Below are positions 1 through 8,014 of a DNA stretch of 32,812 nt, piece after piece. The stretch covers positions 1 through 32,812 of the forward strand of contig CAVSZK010000003.1 in assembly GCA_963732415.1 (NCBI GenBank), written 5' to 3'. Under the pieces are notes generated by a model that saw only the letters and a list, made by a program, of their open reading frames with translations, did not search any database and was not told the origin of the DNA. The stretch is from RPQJ01 sp963732415. Lineage in GTDB: Bacteria; Pseudomonadota; Gammaproteobacteria; Steroidobacterales; Steroidobacteraceae. Made by a program: the position numbers and the translations under genes. The first letter of the stretch is position 1. The number at the start of each line of letters is the position of its first letter.

Positions 1-63
1 CAAGAGCCGCCTGATAAAGGTCTGGTGTCGGGAGCCGGCGTCGACCGGCTGCCGGCGTCCCGG

Positions 64-735
64 TCAATTGCCGGACGCGGCGCCGAGCACGATCAGCGCC
101 ATCGCCCCGTAGTGGAGCCCCGCGCCGACAAGCGTCAACGCGTGGAAGATCTCGTGGTAGCCAAAGGTGCGTGGCCAGGGGTCTGGACGCTTCGTCGCGT
201 ATACCAGTGCGCCGACCGTGTAGGCGGCGCCGCCAAGCGCGATCAGCCAGATCTCCATGGCACTCATCGCGCGGCCGACCGCGCCGAAGTAGGGCACCAG
301 CGTCCACCCGACCGCGACCGCAATTGCCGCAGTGACCCACTTCGGCGCGCCGGGCCAGAGCATCGATACCAGCACCCCGAGCGCGACGCCGCACCAGATC
401 GTGAGCAGCAGGTGGCGCCCGGTGTCGCCGCCGAGTGCGAGCATCGCGATCGGCGTGTACGAACCGCCGATCAGCAGGAAAATCGACGCGTGGTCTGCGC
501 GCCGCAGCCAGGTGCGCGCGGGCAGTGTCCACTGGAACCGATGGTAGACAGAGCTGATCGTGAGCAGCAGCACCAGGCTGGCAGCGTAGATCGCCGCAGC
601 GATTCGGGCGTGGGCGGAGGGCGCGAGTACCACAAGCGTAGCACCGGCACCGAGCGCGTAGACTGCGGCCCATTGATGCAGGACGCCGCGCAGGCTCGGC
701 TTCGGCGCACCTGTCTTGTCAGCGGTCACGGTCAT
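64..735 (-). CDS. Hemolysin III / PAQR-like (YqfA-type) membrane protein
   Basis: A 223-residue, strongly hydrophobic protein with about seven membrane segments. It carries the three conserved polar motifs of the HlyIII/PAQR (CREST) superfamily: S-x3-H in SSVYHR, Asp in the RRADHAS segment, and H-x3-H in GYHEIFH near the C-terminus. In the family these form a metal site within the membrane and suggest a hydrolase-like activity. Despite the name, most bacterial members are not proven haemolysins. The length is normal for the family. It is the last gene of a minus-strand series and lies 146 bp beyond the epoxide hydrolase, so cotranscription is uncertain. The family call is firm; the substrate is unknown. 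Confidence 0.88.
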   Translation of the reverse strand: MTVTADKTGAPKPSLRGVLHQWAAVYALGAGATLVVLAPSAHARIAAAIYAASLVLLLTISSVYHRFQWTLPARTWLRRADHASIFLLIGGSYTPIAMLALGGDTGRHLLLTIWCGVALGVLVSMLWPGAPKWVTAAIAVAVGWTLVPYFGAVGRAMSAMEIWLIALGGAAYTVGALVYATKRPDPWPRTFGYHEIFHALTLVGAGLHYGAMALIVLGAASGN

Positions 736-791
736 CCATCGACGTCCGGATAGCGCAGGAAATTGCCGTCACTTTACCTCGGAGACGATCG

Positions 792-854
792 ATGAGCGTA
801 TTCGAGTGCGCGATGGTGCTGGTCTCGACGATCGCGGGCCTCGGCGGCTGGTAG
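792..854 (+). CDS. Possible 20-codon small hydrophobic ORF
   Basis: A very short reading frame in the gap between two minus-strand genes. It starts with ATG, has a GGAG at 781-784 with seven bases of spacing, and ends in TAG. The predicted peptide (MSVFECAMVLV... ending in GLGGW) is one hydrophobic stretch that could span or associate with the membrane. I recognise no family. Support is limited to the ribosome binding site and the composition, so it may be chance. Confidence 0.22.
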   Translation: MSVFECAMVLVSTIAGLGGW

Positions 855-881
855 GTCTGCAGCCGGCAACCTGGGCGGACG

Positions 882-1835
882 CTAGAGCGTCGCGAGGAAC
901 CGCTCGAGTGCGGCGTTGGTCTCGGCCGGAGCCTCCTGCTGCAGCCAGTGCCCGATGCCCGGCAATATCGTCGAGCCCCGGAAATCCGTGCACGCGACGC
1001 CGGGATCCGCATAAAGATCCATGCCCGGGATCAGCGAGCGCGCCATGTCGCGTTCACCGCCGATGAAGCAGGACGGCTGCGGCAACGGCTTGTTAATGAA
1101 TTCCGTCAACTCGGCGTAGTCGATGTCCTGCGCCCGGTACCGATTGAGTGGCCCTCGAAAACCGCCCGCACGAAATGCCTCCACGTAGACGTCGAGGTCG
1201 TGCTCGCTCATCCAGGCCGGCAGCGAGGTTGGGTCGATCAGGTCGTCGAACAGCTTCGCGTCCGGCGGCTTGTGCGCGGACCACAGGCCTGCGGGCGCGG
1301 AGCCGGACCATGCAAAATAGATCTTGCGCAGCGACGATCGAAAGTCTGCCTCCATCTCGCCTTCGGCAATACCTTCGCCCTGGAAGTACAACTGGTAGAA
1401 GAATCGGTCCTGGTACACGGATCGCATCATGTCGATGAACGACATCCCGCCCAGCGGGATGTACGGGACGCTGAGCAGGGCCACCGCCGAGACCTTGCGC
1501 GGGTACAGCAGGGCCGTCGTCCAGCTGATCGGCGCCCCCCAATCGTGCCCGAAGACGATTGCGTTGCCGTCGCCCAGCTGGTCGATGATCGCCGCGACGT
1601 CCGATGCCAGTGCGCGCAGCGTGTAGTCAGCGATCTCGCGTGGCTTGCTGCTGCCGCCGTAGCCGCGAACGTCCAGCGCTGCGACCTGGTAGCCGCGCGC
1701 TGCGAAATGCCCGAGCTGGTGTCGCCACGAATACGCGAGCTCGGGCCACCCGTGGACGCACAGGATCAAGGGTCCCTTCCCGGCGACCGTGACCTTGAGC
1801 GTGATCGGCCCGTTGTCGACGGTGATGAACTCCAT
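882..1835 (-). CDS. Alpha/beta hydrolase, epoxide hydrolase type
   Basis: A 317-residue alpha/beta-hydrolase of the soluble epoxide hydrolase class, which opens epoxides to diols in the cytoplasm. The sequence shows the oxyanion HGWP motif at residues 28-31, the Asp nucleophile D98 in GHDWGA, the acid in the ERD segment near residue 260, and the catalytic His at about 296 in GIGHW. Cap-domain tyrosines that would activate the epoxide are plausible in the YFQGEG and NRYR segments. The start lies 11 bases after the diiron gene stop, so the two are probably cotranscribed. With the truncated halohydrin dehalogenase-like SDR upstream, the context suggests epoxide or halohydrin catabolism. A haloalkane dehalogenase is less likely, because Glu rather than the halide-binding Asn/Trp follows HGWP. 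Confidence 0.9.
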   Translation of the reverse strand: MEFITVDNGPITLKVTVAGKGPLILCVHGWPELAYSWRHQLGHFAARGYQVAALDVRGYGGSSKPREIADYTLRALASDVAAIIDQLGDGNAIVFGHDWGAPISWTTALLYPRKVSAVALLSVPYIPLGGMSFIDMMRSVYQDRFFYQLYFQGEGIAEGEMEADFRSSLRKIYFAWSGSAPAGLWSAHKPPDAKLFDDLIDPTSLPAWMSEHDLDVYVEAFRAGGFRGPLNRYRAQDIDYAELTEFINKPLPQPSCFIGGERDMARSLIPGMDLYADPGVACTDFRGSTILPGIGHWLQQEAPAETNAALERFLATL

Positions 1836-1846
1836 GCGTCGATCCG

Positions 1847-2923
1847 TTACGCCGTGGCCGCCGCCGCGGTGTTCGCGATGTCCTTCAGCCTGGCATCGAG
1901 GTCGAGCGCGACTTCCTCGTCACGCAGGCCCATTCCCTCGACGTCGCCCTCGGCGAACCCCAGGATGCCCATGTCGGCGTAGGCCTTGCGCACGCGCGGA
2001 CCCCACAGGCCGATGTCCTTGATGGTCGGAACGATGCGGGAGAACAGGCTGGTGCGGTACACGCGCATCAGCTCCGAGTGATCGACCCACTCCTTGCACT
2101 CGGCCATCGGCAGGCCCATCTGCTCCCAGACCTCGTCGCCGAGGAACCGGTCGCGCAGCAGGTAGCAGCCCTCGACGACGAACTCCTCGCGCTCGTCGCG
2201 TTCCTTCGCGGTGAGCTGCGGGTAGTAATCGCGCAATGCGAGCCGGCCGAAGGCGACGTGCCGTGCCTCGTCCTGCATCACGTATGCCGTGACGGACTTC
2301 GCCAGCGGGTTGCCGGCGTAGTCCCGGATCAGGCCGAATGCTGCGAGCGCCACCCCCTCGATCAACACCTGCATGCCCAGGTAGGTCACGTCCCAGCGCG
2401 AGTCGCGCAGCGTGTCGTCGATAAGGCTCTTCAGATAAGGATTGATCGGGTAGACGAGCTCGTATTTTTCGTGCAGCAGGCGCGAGAACGCCTCGACGTG
2501 GCGAGCCTCGTCCATCACCTGCGTGGCGCCATAGAACTTGGCGTCGATCTGCGGCACCTGCTGCACGATCTTCGCGGCGCACACCAGCGCCCCCTGCTCG
2601 CCATGAAGGAACTGGGACATCTGCCATGCCTGCAGGTGGTGCCGGAGGCGGGTGCGCTCCTTCGCGTCCATCCGCTGCCAGGCCGGTGAGCCGAAGATCG
2701 AGATCATCTCGTCGGGCAGGCCGGCCGGGTTCTCCGGATCGATGTCCTGCGACCAGTCGATGCGGTAGTCCGAGTCCCACTGCTGGCGCTTGCCCTTCCG
2801 GTACAGCTTCAGCAGCGAGTCGCGACCGTCGTCGTACTCCCAGCGGAAATTGGCTTCGAAATCCTGCGCCACCGACCAGTCCGTGCTGTCGAGATCGCAG
2901 ACATAGTGGTTTTCGGTCGACAT
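1847..2923 (-). CDS. Ferritin-like diiron protein (R2/AurF-like fold)
   Basis: A 358-residue protein from the chosen ATG at 2923, which has a GGGGAGAG ribosome binding site. An upstream in-frame ATG at 2953 has none as good. It shows a complete set of carboxylate-bridged diiron ligands in the canonical order: E109, E139-x2-H142 (DEARH), E189, and E219-x2-H222 (DEARH). The spacing of about 30 residues matches four-helix-bundle ferritin-like oxidases and oxygenases such as ribonucleotide reductase R2 and the N-oxygenase AurF. The family is often annotated only as ferritin-like domain protein. The predicted role is O2-dependent oxidation of an unknown substrate in the cytoplasm. It lies directly upstream of the epoxide hydrolase and downstream of a broken SDR. 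The fold is well supported; the reaction is not known. Confidence 0.85.
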   Translation of the reverse strand: MSTENHYVCDLDSTDWSVAQDFEANFRWEYDDGRDSLLKLYRKGKRQQWDSDYRIDWSQDIDPENPAGLPDEMISIFGSPAWQRMDAKERTRLRHHLQAWQMSQFLHGEQGALVCAAKIVQQVPQIDAKFYGATQVMDEARHVEAFSRLLHEKYELVYPINPYLKSLIDDTLRDSRWDVTYLGMQVLIEGVALAAFGLIRDYAGNPLAKSVTAYVMQDEARHVAFGRLALRDYYPQLTAKERDEREEFVVEGCYLLRDRFLGDEVWEQMGLPMAECKEWVDHSELMRVYRTSLFSRIVPTIKDIGLWGPRVRKAYADMGILGFAEGDVEGMGLRDEEVALDLDARLKDIANTAAAATA

Positions 2924-3026
2924 CAGGTCTCTCCCCGCGCGCTGTGCGTCCATCGTGCGGCATGAAATCCGCGTTCACGCGCCTGAGGCATCGTTCGATC
3001 TCGCGACGAGGCGCGTTGCTACCTAA

Positions 3027-3359
3027 TTACGCCAGTCGGCAGTCGGGATCAACCATGCAATGCAGCAGGCGCGGCAGCGGATCCACCATGTGTGCAAAGG
3101 CGTGTCTCCATTCTTCATCACTCACATCGACCGCGGGAGTGCTGGGAGCTGGCACGGCCAGGTTCGCGACCAGCACGTCTACTCGGCCGGCGGCCGCGAC
3201 CAGCGCGGACGGCACGTCCGGGTCGGCGAGCGCCTGCGTATCGGCGATCACGGTGGCTCCTTGCTCACGGAACACCTCGCACAAGATGGGTCCAACGAAC
3301 GCGTCGGCCTGAGTGATCAGTACGCGCTTCCCCTCGAGACACCCGCTTACTGCTGGCAT
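3027..3359 (-). pseudogene. Truncated SDR resembling halohydrin dehalogenase
   Basis: Only 110 codons, whereas SDR enzymes usually have about 250. The N-terminal Rossmann half is recognisable: the GKRVLIT strand, and the VDVLVANLAVPAP segment in place of the usual NNAG. The glycine-rich NAD motif is replaced by T16-x4-F21-x-G23. This is signature 1 of halohydrin dehalogenases, SDR relatives that have swapped the cofactor site for a halide site. The catalytic half (Ser-Tyr-Arg/Lys) is missing: the frame ends after PLPRLLHCMVDPDCRLA, and only about 100 bases separate it from the next gene. The start overlaps the mscS stop (TGATG at 3357-3361), which implies translational coupling. It is probably a non-functional remnant. 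The SDR identity is firm; the dehalogenase assignment rests on one motif plus the epoxide hydrolase neighbour. Confidence 0.7.
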
Positions 3360-4098
3360 CAGTGCTCCTCGATGCGAATGGATTCCGCCGCGCCCGGCCC
3401 GTCGATCCTGAGGGCCCCGGACTTGAGGTGTATGTCCCGCTGCGGGAACGGGATCTGGAGTCCACGAGTGGCCAGTTCCGTCTCGAGCGCCCAGAGGTAT
3501 TTCGCCTGCGTCCTGCTCGGCGACAACAGCAGTTCGCGCGATACCCAGACCACCAGCTCGAAATCCAGGCTGCTGTCGCCGAAGCCGGTGAGCCAGACCT
3601 CCGGGATCCGCCCCGCGTCGAAAATCGTCCCTTCCACGGTTCTTGCTGCCGCGATTCCCGCCTCCCGGACCAGTTCCTTGTCGGAGCCGTAGGCGACGCC
3701 GAACGGAACGTGAATCCGGCGAACAGGTTGCCGAAGAACCCCTGCAGGCCTATTCCCAGGCCGACACCGACGGCGCCGCCGAGAATCGCCAGGCTCGTCA
3801 GGTCGAATCCGAGCCACGACAGCCCGATGACCGTCGCGAGGACCCAGACGAAGTAACGAGCCACGCGGCTGAACGCATAGACTCCCGCGCTGGAACCGGG
3901 TTCGCTCTGGTCGACCATGCGGTCGGCGAGGTGCTGCAGGCCATGTTCGACCTTCTTGGCGACCCACCAGGCCAGCACGATGATCGCCGCGATCTCGAGC
4001 AGCCAGGCAACGCTGATATGCGTATGCCCGATCGTCATGAACGGCTGCGTCAACCAGTCGGGAATCGAGTCATGCCACTGCATACTTTGTCCACCCAT
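3359..4098 (-). pseudogene. MscS-type mechanosensitive channel with out-of-frame internal deletion
   Basis: The first reading frame (from 4098, or possibly the ATG at 4083) encodes two or three membrane segments and the glycine-rich pore helix ending in GLGIGLQGFFGNLFAGF. At about 3713-3720 it loses homology and continues as a nonsense tail. From the same point a second frame encodes the end of the MscS beta/alpha-beta domain: RIHVPFGVAYGSDKELV, then LTGFGDSSLDFELVVW, ending in IRIEEH at 3361. About 60-70 residues of the beta domain expected between these parts are absent, and the two halves are out of frame. This is a deletion rather than a point frameshift, so the channel is very likely inactive. 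Intact relatives release osmolytes during hypo-osmotic shock. The gene overlaps the equally damaged SDR by TGATG. Confidence 0.8.
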
Positions 4099-4321
4099 TG
4101 GCGCCTTGCGGAGCGCTCCGAATGGCCGTCACCAACGCCGCCGAACCGGGGCAATCGGACACCCCGCATCTGCGACGACGATATCACGCCATGTCACGCT
4201 CGGCGTCGCTCCGGCGGCAGCGAGTGCAGCGATTCGACGCGGAGCAGCACGGGCGGTTCACCGCAATGACCTGAGGACCGGTGTGGACTAGGATGGTGGC
4301 AGGCCCGTCGAGGAGACCGTC

Positions 4322-4786
4322 ATGAGTGTCCGCACGATCCTTGTCCTTGTCGTCAGTGGCCTGCTGGCCCTGTTCACGGCGGTCAACTGGAGCACGTTCA
4401 TCACGCCCACGCACCTGTCGCTGGTGGTCACCAGCGTCGATGCGCCCCTCGGCCTGGTGATGCTCGGGTTTACCGCGGCGCTGGCCGCCGTGCTGCTTTT
4501 CTACGCGTTGAAGGTTCAGGTCAATGCGCTGTCGGACGGTCGCAGGCAGGCGGAGGAACTCCGCAAGCAGCGGGAACTCGCCGACCAGGCCGAGGCATCC
4601 CGCTTCACCGAGCTTCGAACCTACCTCGACCAGGAGCTTGCGTCGCTCCGACTGGCGCAGCAGGCCGGAGCGGAGAAGCTGCAGGAGGAGGTCTCGGCCG
4701 GGGTCAATACGCTTGCCGCCTGCATCGGCGAGGTCGACGACCGGCTCGAGCGCCAGTGGCCGACGTCGCCCGATCGGCAGCCCTGA
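4322..4786 (+). CDS. LapA-like two-TM protein with coiled-coil tail
   Basis: A 154-residue protein with a GAGGAG ribosome binding site just before its ATG. Residues 5-25 and about 43-63 are membrane segments separated by a short periplasmic loop. The rest is a charged, Glu/Arg/Gln-rich segment of coiled-coil character (residues about 70-115). The layout resembles the LapA (DUF1049) family of small inner-membrane proteins, which in E. coli work with LapB in lipopolysaccharide assembly. Here no lapB follows, and the neighbours are a transglycosylase and a damaged channel gene, so a LapA function is only suggested by topology. It may be a lineage-specific membrane protein. Confidence 0.7.
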   Translation: MSVRTILVLVVSGLLALFTAVNWSTFITPTHLSLVVTSVDAPLGLVMLGFTAALAAVLLFYALKVQVNALSDGRRQAEELRKQRELADQAEASRFTELRTYLDQELASLRLAQQAGAEKLQEEVSAGVNTLAACIGEVDDRLERQWPTSPDRQP

Positions 4787-4811
4787 TCCCTGCGGCAGTG
4801 TCCGGCGCTGC

Positions 4812-6431
4812 CTACCTTCCCTGAGCGGCGACGGCAGCCTTTACCGATTCCTTGGCGGCCTGCTGCTTGTCCCGCTCCGCGATGACCAGGCGATAGGCCA
4901 CGTAGTACTTGTAGATGTTGCTGACGTAGGTGACCGTCTCGCGGCCGATGCGCTCGGATGCAATCTGCTCGACGTTGCCGAACCAGACGTTCGGATCGAG
5001 GCCGCGTTTCTCGGCCTCGCGGCGGAGCTGGCGAATACGACCCGGCCCGGCATTGTAGGAAGCGAATGCAAATAGAGCCTTGTCGAGCCTGGTCATCGGC
5101 TCATCCTTGTAGTACTTGTCCACGATGAAGCGCATGTACTTCACGCCCGCGTGGATGTTGGCATCGATTTGCCGGATATCGCCCACTTCAAGCTCCTGCC
5201 CGGTGGCCGGCATTACCTGCATGACGCCGATCGCGCCGACCGGGCTCTTCACGGTCTGGTCGAGCTGCGACTCCTGGTATCCCTGCGCCGCCATCAGCAC
5301 GTAGTCGATGTCGTACTGGTCGCCGTACTTCTTGAACAGCTCGACCATCTGCAGGAACTTCTTGCGTTCGGCCTCCGAGGTCGCGTCCTTCACGTATTTC
5401 GTGCTCTCCAGGTAGCGCTTCTCCATCGTGTTGCCGAACGCCGTGCCAAGCCCGTACTTGTCGATGATGCCGTTCAGCCCGGCGAGTAGCTGCGGACTCC
5501 CCTTGCGGACTGCGACGGCGAGCGCGCCGCCCGTTCGCACCGCGATGTCGTCATGCACGTTTATGCCGGGGAAGACCTGCTTCCAGAAGTCCGCGATGAA
5601 GTCGTCAACGACGGTGATCGGCATGAGCCCGGCATTGACCATCTCGAGCAGGTCCTCGTCCTCGAGATTGTCCGGAGCCAGCTGTATTGACACCGCTGCC
5701 TTGCCCGCGGCCTGCAGCTTCTTGTTGAGTGCCATCAGGCTCTCGTAATAGGGGCTGAACTTGCGGACGAACACCTCCTGTCCTGCAAGATCTTCCACGC
5801 TCGCGATCACGCGCGAGCCGGGACCGGTCACCACCACCTCGTCCACGTTCTCGCGGGTGGGGTCCGTGAAATCGACGAGCTTCCGTCGTTCAGGCGTAAC
5901 CATGATCTGTGCAAGCAGCATGTCCACCTTGCCGTCCATGAGTGCCGACAGCATCTGGTCGCGCGGCAAGGGCACGAACCAGAAGACGACCTTCAGGTTC
6001 CCGGTCTTGCGCCGTTTGTTCAGTTCGTCTTCCATGAGCTTGCCGTACTCATACGCCACGCCGCGCTGCACGCCTTTTTCGACGAAGTACATCGTGCGGT
6101 TGTAGGGGACTCCGATGCGGACGAGCCGGCGTTTCACCATCTCGTCGAGGTCACCCTTGAAGGGTTGACCGATCTCGGCGCGCACAAATTCGGGCAGCGC
6201 CGTTTCGAATGGCGGTGGCGGCAGGATTTCTCCCTCCGCCGGCGTGCCGCCGGCCGGGACGGCGGTCTGTGTGGCGCCAGATGGGTCGGCGGTCAATGCC
6301 GCCGGTCCGGTGGCGGAGGCCTTAGGTCCTTGCGTCTTGTCGGAGCAGGCCGATACCACCAGCACGACAAGCAGGATTGCGACGAGGCCCAAGCATCTGC
6401 TTCGTTCGGTCGACATACGCAACTTGGACAT
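4812..6431 (-). CDS. mltF: MltF-like membrane-bound lytic murein transglycosylase
   Basis: A 539-residue lipoprotein with two domains. The ATG at 6431 was chosen because it places a signal peptide with lipobox LVVSAC (lipidated Cys29) at the N-terminus; an open frame further upstream has no such support. Residues about 75-310 resemble a periplasmic amino-acid-binding domain (SBP family 3; for example RIGVPYNRTMYFV). Residues about 370-510 form an SLT domain with catalytic Glu387 in QGYQES, then GAIGVMQVMPATG and ASYNAGPGRIR. MltF enzymes cleave peptidoglycan to 1,6-anhydro-muropeptides, with the binding domain as a regulator. It is divergent from the CorA gene across 152 bp. The next upstream Met (6416) would also keep the signal peptide. 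Confidence 0.92.
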   Translation of the reverse strand: MSKLRMSTERSRCLGLVAILLVVLVVSACSDKTQGPKASATGPAALTADPSGATQTAVPAGGTPAEGEILPPPPFETALPEFVRAEIGQPFKGDLDEMVKRRLVRIGVPYNRTMYFVEKGVQRGVAYEYGKLMEDELNKRRKTGNLKVVFWFVPLPRDQMLSALMDGKVDMLLAQIMVTPERRKLVDFTDPTRENVDEVVVTGPGSRVIASVEDLAGQEVFVRKFSPYYESLMALNKKLQAAGKAAVSIQLAPDNLEDEDLLEMVNAGLMPITVVDDFIADFWKQVFPGINVHDDIAVRTGGALAVAVRKGSPQLLAGLNGIIDKYGLGTAFGNTMEKRYLESTKYVKDATSEAERKKFLQMVELFKKYGDQYDIDYVLMAAQGYQESQLDQTVKSPVGAIGVMQVMPATGQELEVGDIRQIDANIHAGVKYMRFIVDKYYKDEPMTRLDKALFAFASYNAGPGRIRQLRREAEKRGLDPNVWFGNVEQIASERIGRETVTYVSNIYKYYVAYRLVIAERDKQQAAKESVKAAVAAQGR

Positions 6432-6583
6432 GGTCCCCCAGGCAGCTCGGTAGTGAATGGGTGGAAGTTTCGCCAACTCTAGTCCTTGTCCCCGCCCCGG
6501 GCCATGTGTGCGGGAAACAGGCCGCGGGCCCCTGTCTTCGGCTATGCTCGCGGCCAGCAAACCAGCCCCGGGGACCAGGAACC

Positions 6584-7954
6584 GTGGAGCCAACTTCCGA
6601 CTCTGATTTCGACCGGCTGACCGAGCACCTGAACGAGGCGCAGCGTCTGCTGTCGCGCCACCGACTGGTCGAAAACCTGGTCAATCGCCAGGAAATGCCC
6701 AAGCACGAGCTGGTGGAAACGCTGGTGCACCGACAGCACCTGGGCGAGCTCGGCCAGTTGCTGAACCGGCTGGACGCAGTGGACGCTGCTCGCATTCTGG
6801 AGGCGCTGTCCGAGGAGGACCGGCTGATCGCCTGGGAGCAGATCAAGGTGGATCGCCTCGATGGCATCCTGCTGCTGCTGGCCGACGAGGTGCGCGAGGA
6901 ACTGCTGAACGCCTCGAAGCACCAGAGCGAGAAGATCGCGCTGAATGCCTTCGAGCTGCACGACGGCCGGCTTCGGCAGGTGAAGGTCTCGAGGAGGTCG
7001 GACCTCGCCAACGTCAAGCCGATCTGGGTGGACCTGGTGGCACCGTCGGCGGAGATGCGCTACTGGGTCGGCGAGTATTTCGGTCTCGCGTTGCCAGACC
7101 CCGACAGCCTCACCGACCTCGAATCCAGCGCGCGCTTCTACGTGGAGGACAATGGCGAGATCCACCTTCACTCGGACTTCCTGCTCGACACTGACGACGG
7201 AACGCAGAATGTCGCGGTGGCGTTCATCCTGCACAAGGACATCCTGTTCTCGGTGCGCAAGGAAGAGCTGCCGGTGTTCCGCCTTCAACGACTGCGAGCG
7301 AGGACGCAACCCGGCTACGTCACCGAAGGCAAGGACGTGCTGCTCGACCTCTACGCGGCCGACGTAGAGTACTCGGCGGACGTGCTGGAAGAGGTCTACG
7401 CCGAGTTCGAGCACGTCGGCAAGCGCGTGCTAAATCCGCAGGTGACCGACGACGCCGCTGCCCAGATTCTCTCCGAGATCGCCCGCACCGAGGACTTGAA
7501 CGGCCGCATACGCCAGAACGCCACGGACACGCGACGCGCGCTGTCGTTCCTGATGCGCGGCAAGTTCCTGTCCCCCCAGCAGTTCGATGAGGCGCGGCAG
7601 ATCGTGCGCGACATCGAGTCGCTGGACGGCCATACCACCTACCTGTTCGGCAAGATCAACTTCCTGATGGACGCGACGGTCGGCTTCATCAACATCAACC
7701 AGAACAAGCGCGTCTCGAAGCTGACGACCATCAGCATCATCTTCGTGCCGATCAACATCCTGGCCGGGATCGGCGGCATGTCGGAGTACACGATGATGTT
7801 CGGCGACCTGGGCATCCGGTGGCCGGTCGCCTACGGTATCTTCCTGGTCGGTTCGGCACTGATCGGCTGGGCCACCTATACGGCCATCAGGGCATACGAG
7901 GCGCGGCAGGCGAAGAAGATGCTCGACGCGACGGGGCACGCGAAGCTCGGTTGA
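6584..7954 (+). CDS. CorA-family divalent cation transporter with MgtE-N-like N-terminal domain
   Basis: A 456-residue protein from GTG at 6584, preceded by GGGGACCAGGA. An earlier in-frame start would overlap the divergent mltF gene. Residues about 1-105 are helical repeats resembling the MgtE N-terminal domain (LDAVDAARILEALSEEDRL). A CorA-like cytoplasmic domain follows, then two C-terminal membrane helices (about 385-407 and 418-438). The CorA selectivity motif GMN appears as GMS (G398-M399-S400) within GIGGMSEYTMM. This variant is found in a subset of CorA proteins. The likely role is Mg2+ or another divalent ion crossing the inner membrane. The direction of transport and the ion are uncertain because of the altered motif. 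It is convergent with ppx. Confidence 0.85.
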   Translation: MEPTSDSDFDRLTEHLNEAQRLLSRHRLVENLVNRQEMPKHELVETLVHRQHLGELGQLLNRLDAVDAARILEALSEEDRLIAWEQIKVDRLDGILLLLADEVREELLNASKHQSEKIALNAFELHDGRLRQVKVSRRSDLANVKPIWVDLVAPSAEMRYWVGEYFGLALPDPDSLTDLESSARFYVEDNGEIHLHSDFLLDTDDGTQNVAVAFILHKDILFSVRKEELPVFRLQRLRARTQPGYVTEGKDVLLDLYAADVEYSADVLEEVYAEFEHVGKRVLNPQVTDDAAAQILSEIARTEDLNGRIRQNATDTRRALSFLMRGKFLSPQQFDEARQIVRDIESLDGHTTYLFGKINFLMDATVGFININQNKRVSKLTTISIIFVPINILAGIGGMSEYTMMFGDLGIRWPVAYGIFLVGSALIGWATYTAIRAYEARQAKKMLDATGHAKLG

Positions 7955-7998
7955 GCCTCGGACGTGCGAGCCAGGCGCGTGCGACTCACGTAGCCCCC

Positions 7999-8014
7999 CG
8001 CGGTAGCTACCGCG
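7999..8014. terminator. Perfect 16-bp palindrome at the corA/ppx convergence
   Basis: CGCGGTAGCTACCGCG is a perfect palindrome that covers the TAG stop of ppx (8007-8009). It lies in the short gap between the convergent corA and ppx genes. It could form a hairpin in transcripts from either strand and help end both. No U-run follows on either strand, so intrinsic termination is uncertain. Confidence 0.35.

Noticed and set aside
1..63. Hairpin-rich GCCGG/CCGGC words at the left edge as a terminator for the HlyIII gene
   Set aside because: Short overlapping GC words without a clear single stem or U-run; the window edge prevents a decision.
948..1982. 344-codon plus-strand frame across the epoxide hydrolase
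   Set aside because: Antisense to a gene with an intact alpha/beta-hydrolase active site; low-complexity translation.
3359..4098. Programmed frameshifting in mscS
   Set aside because: About 60-70 residues of the expected domain are missing at the junction, so a shift alone would not restore a channel; a deletion explains it.
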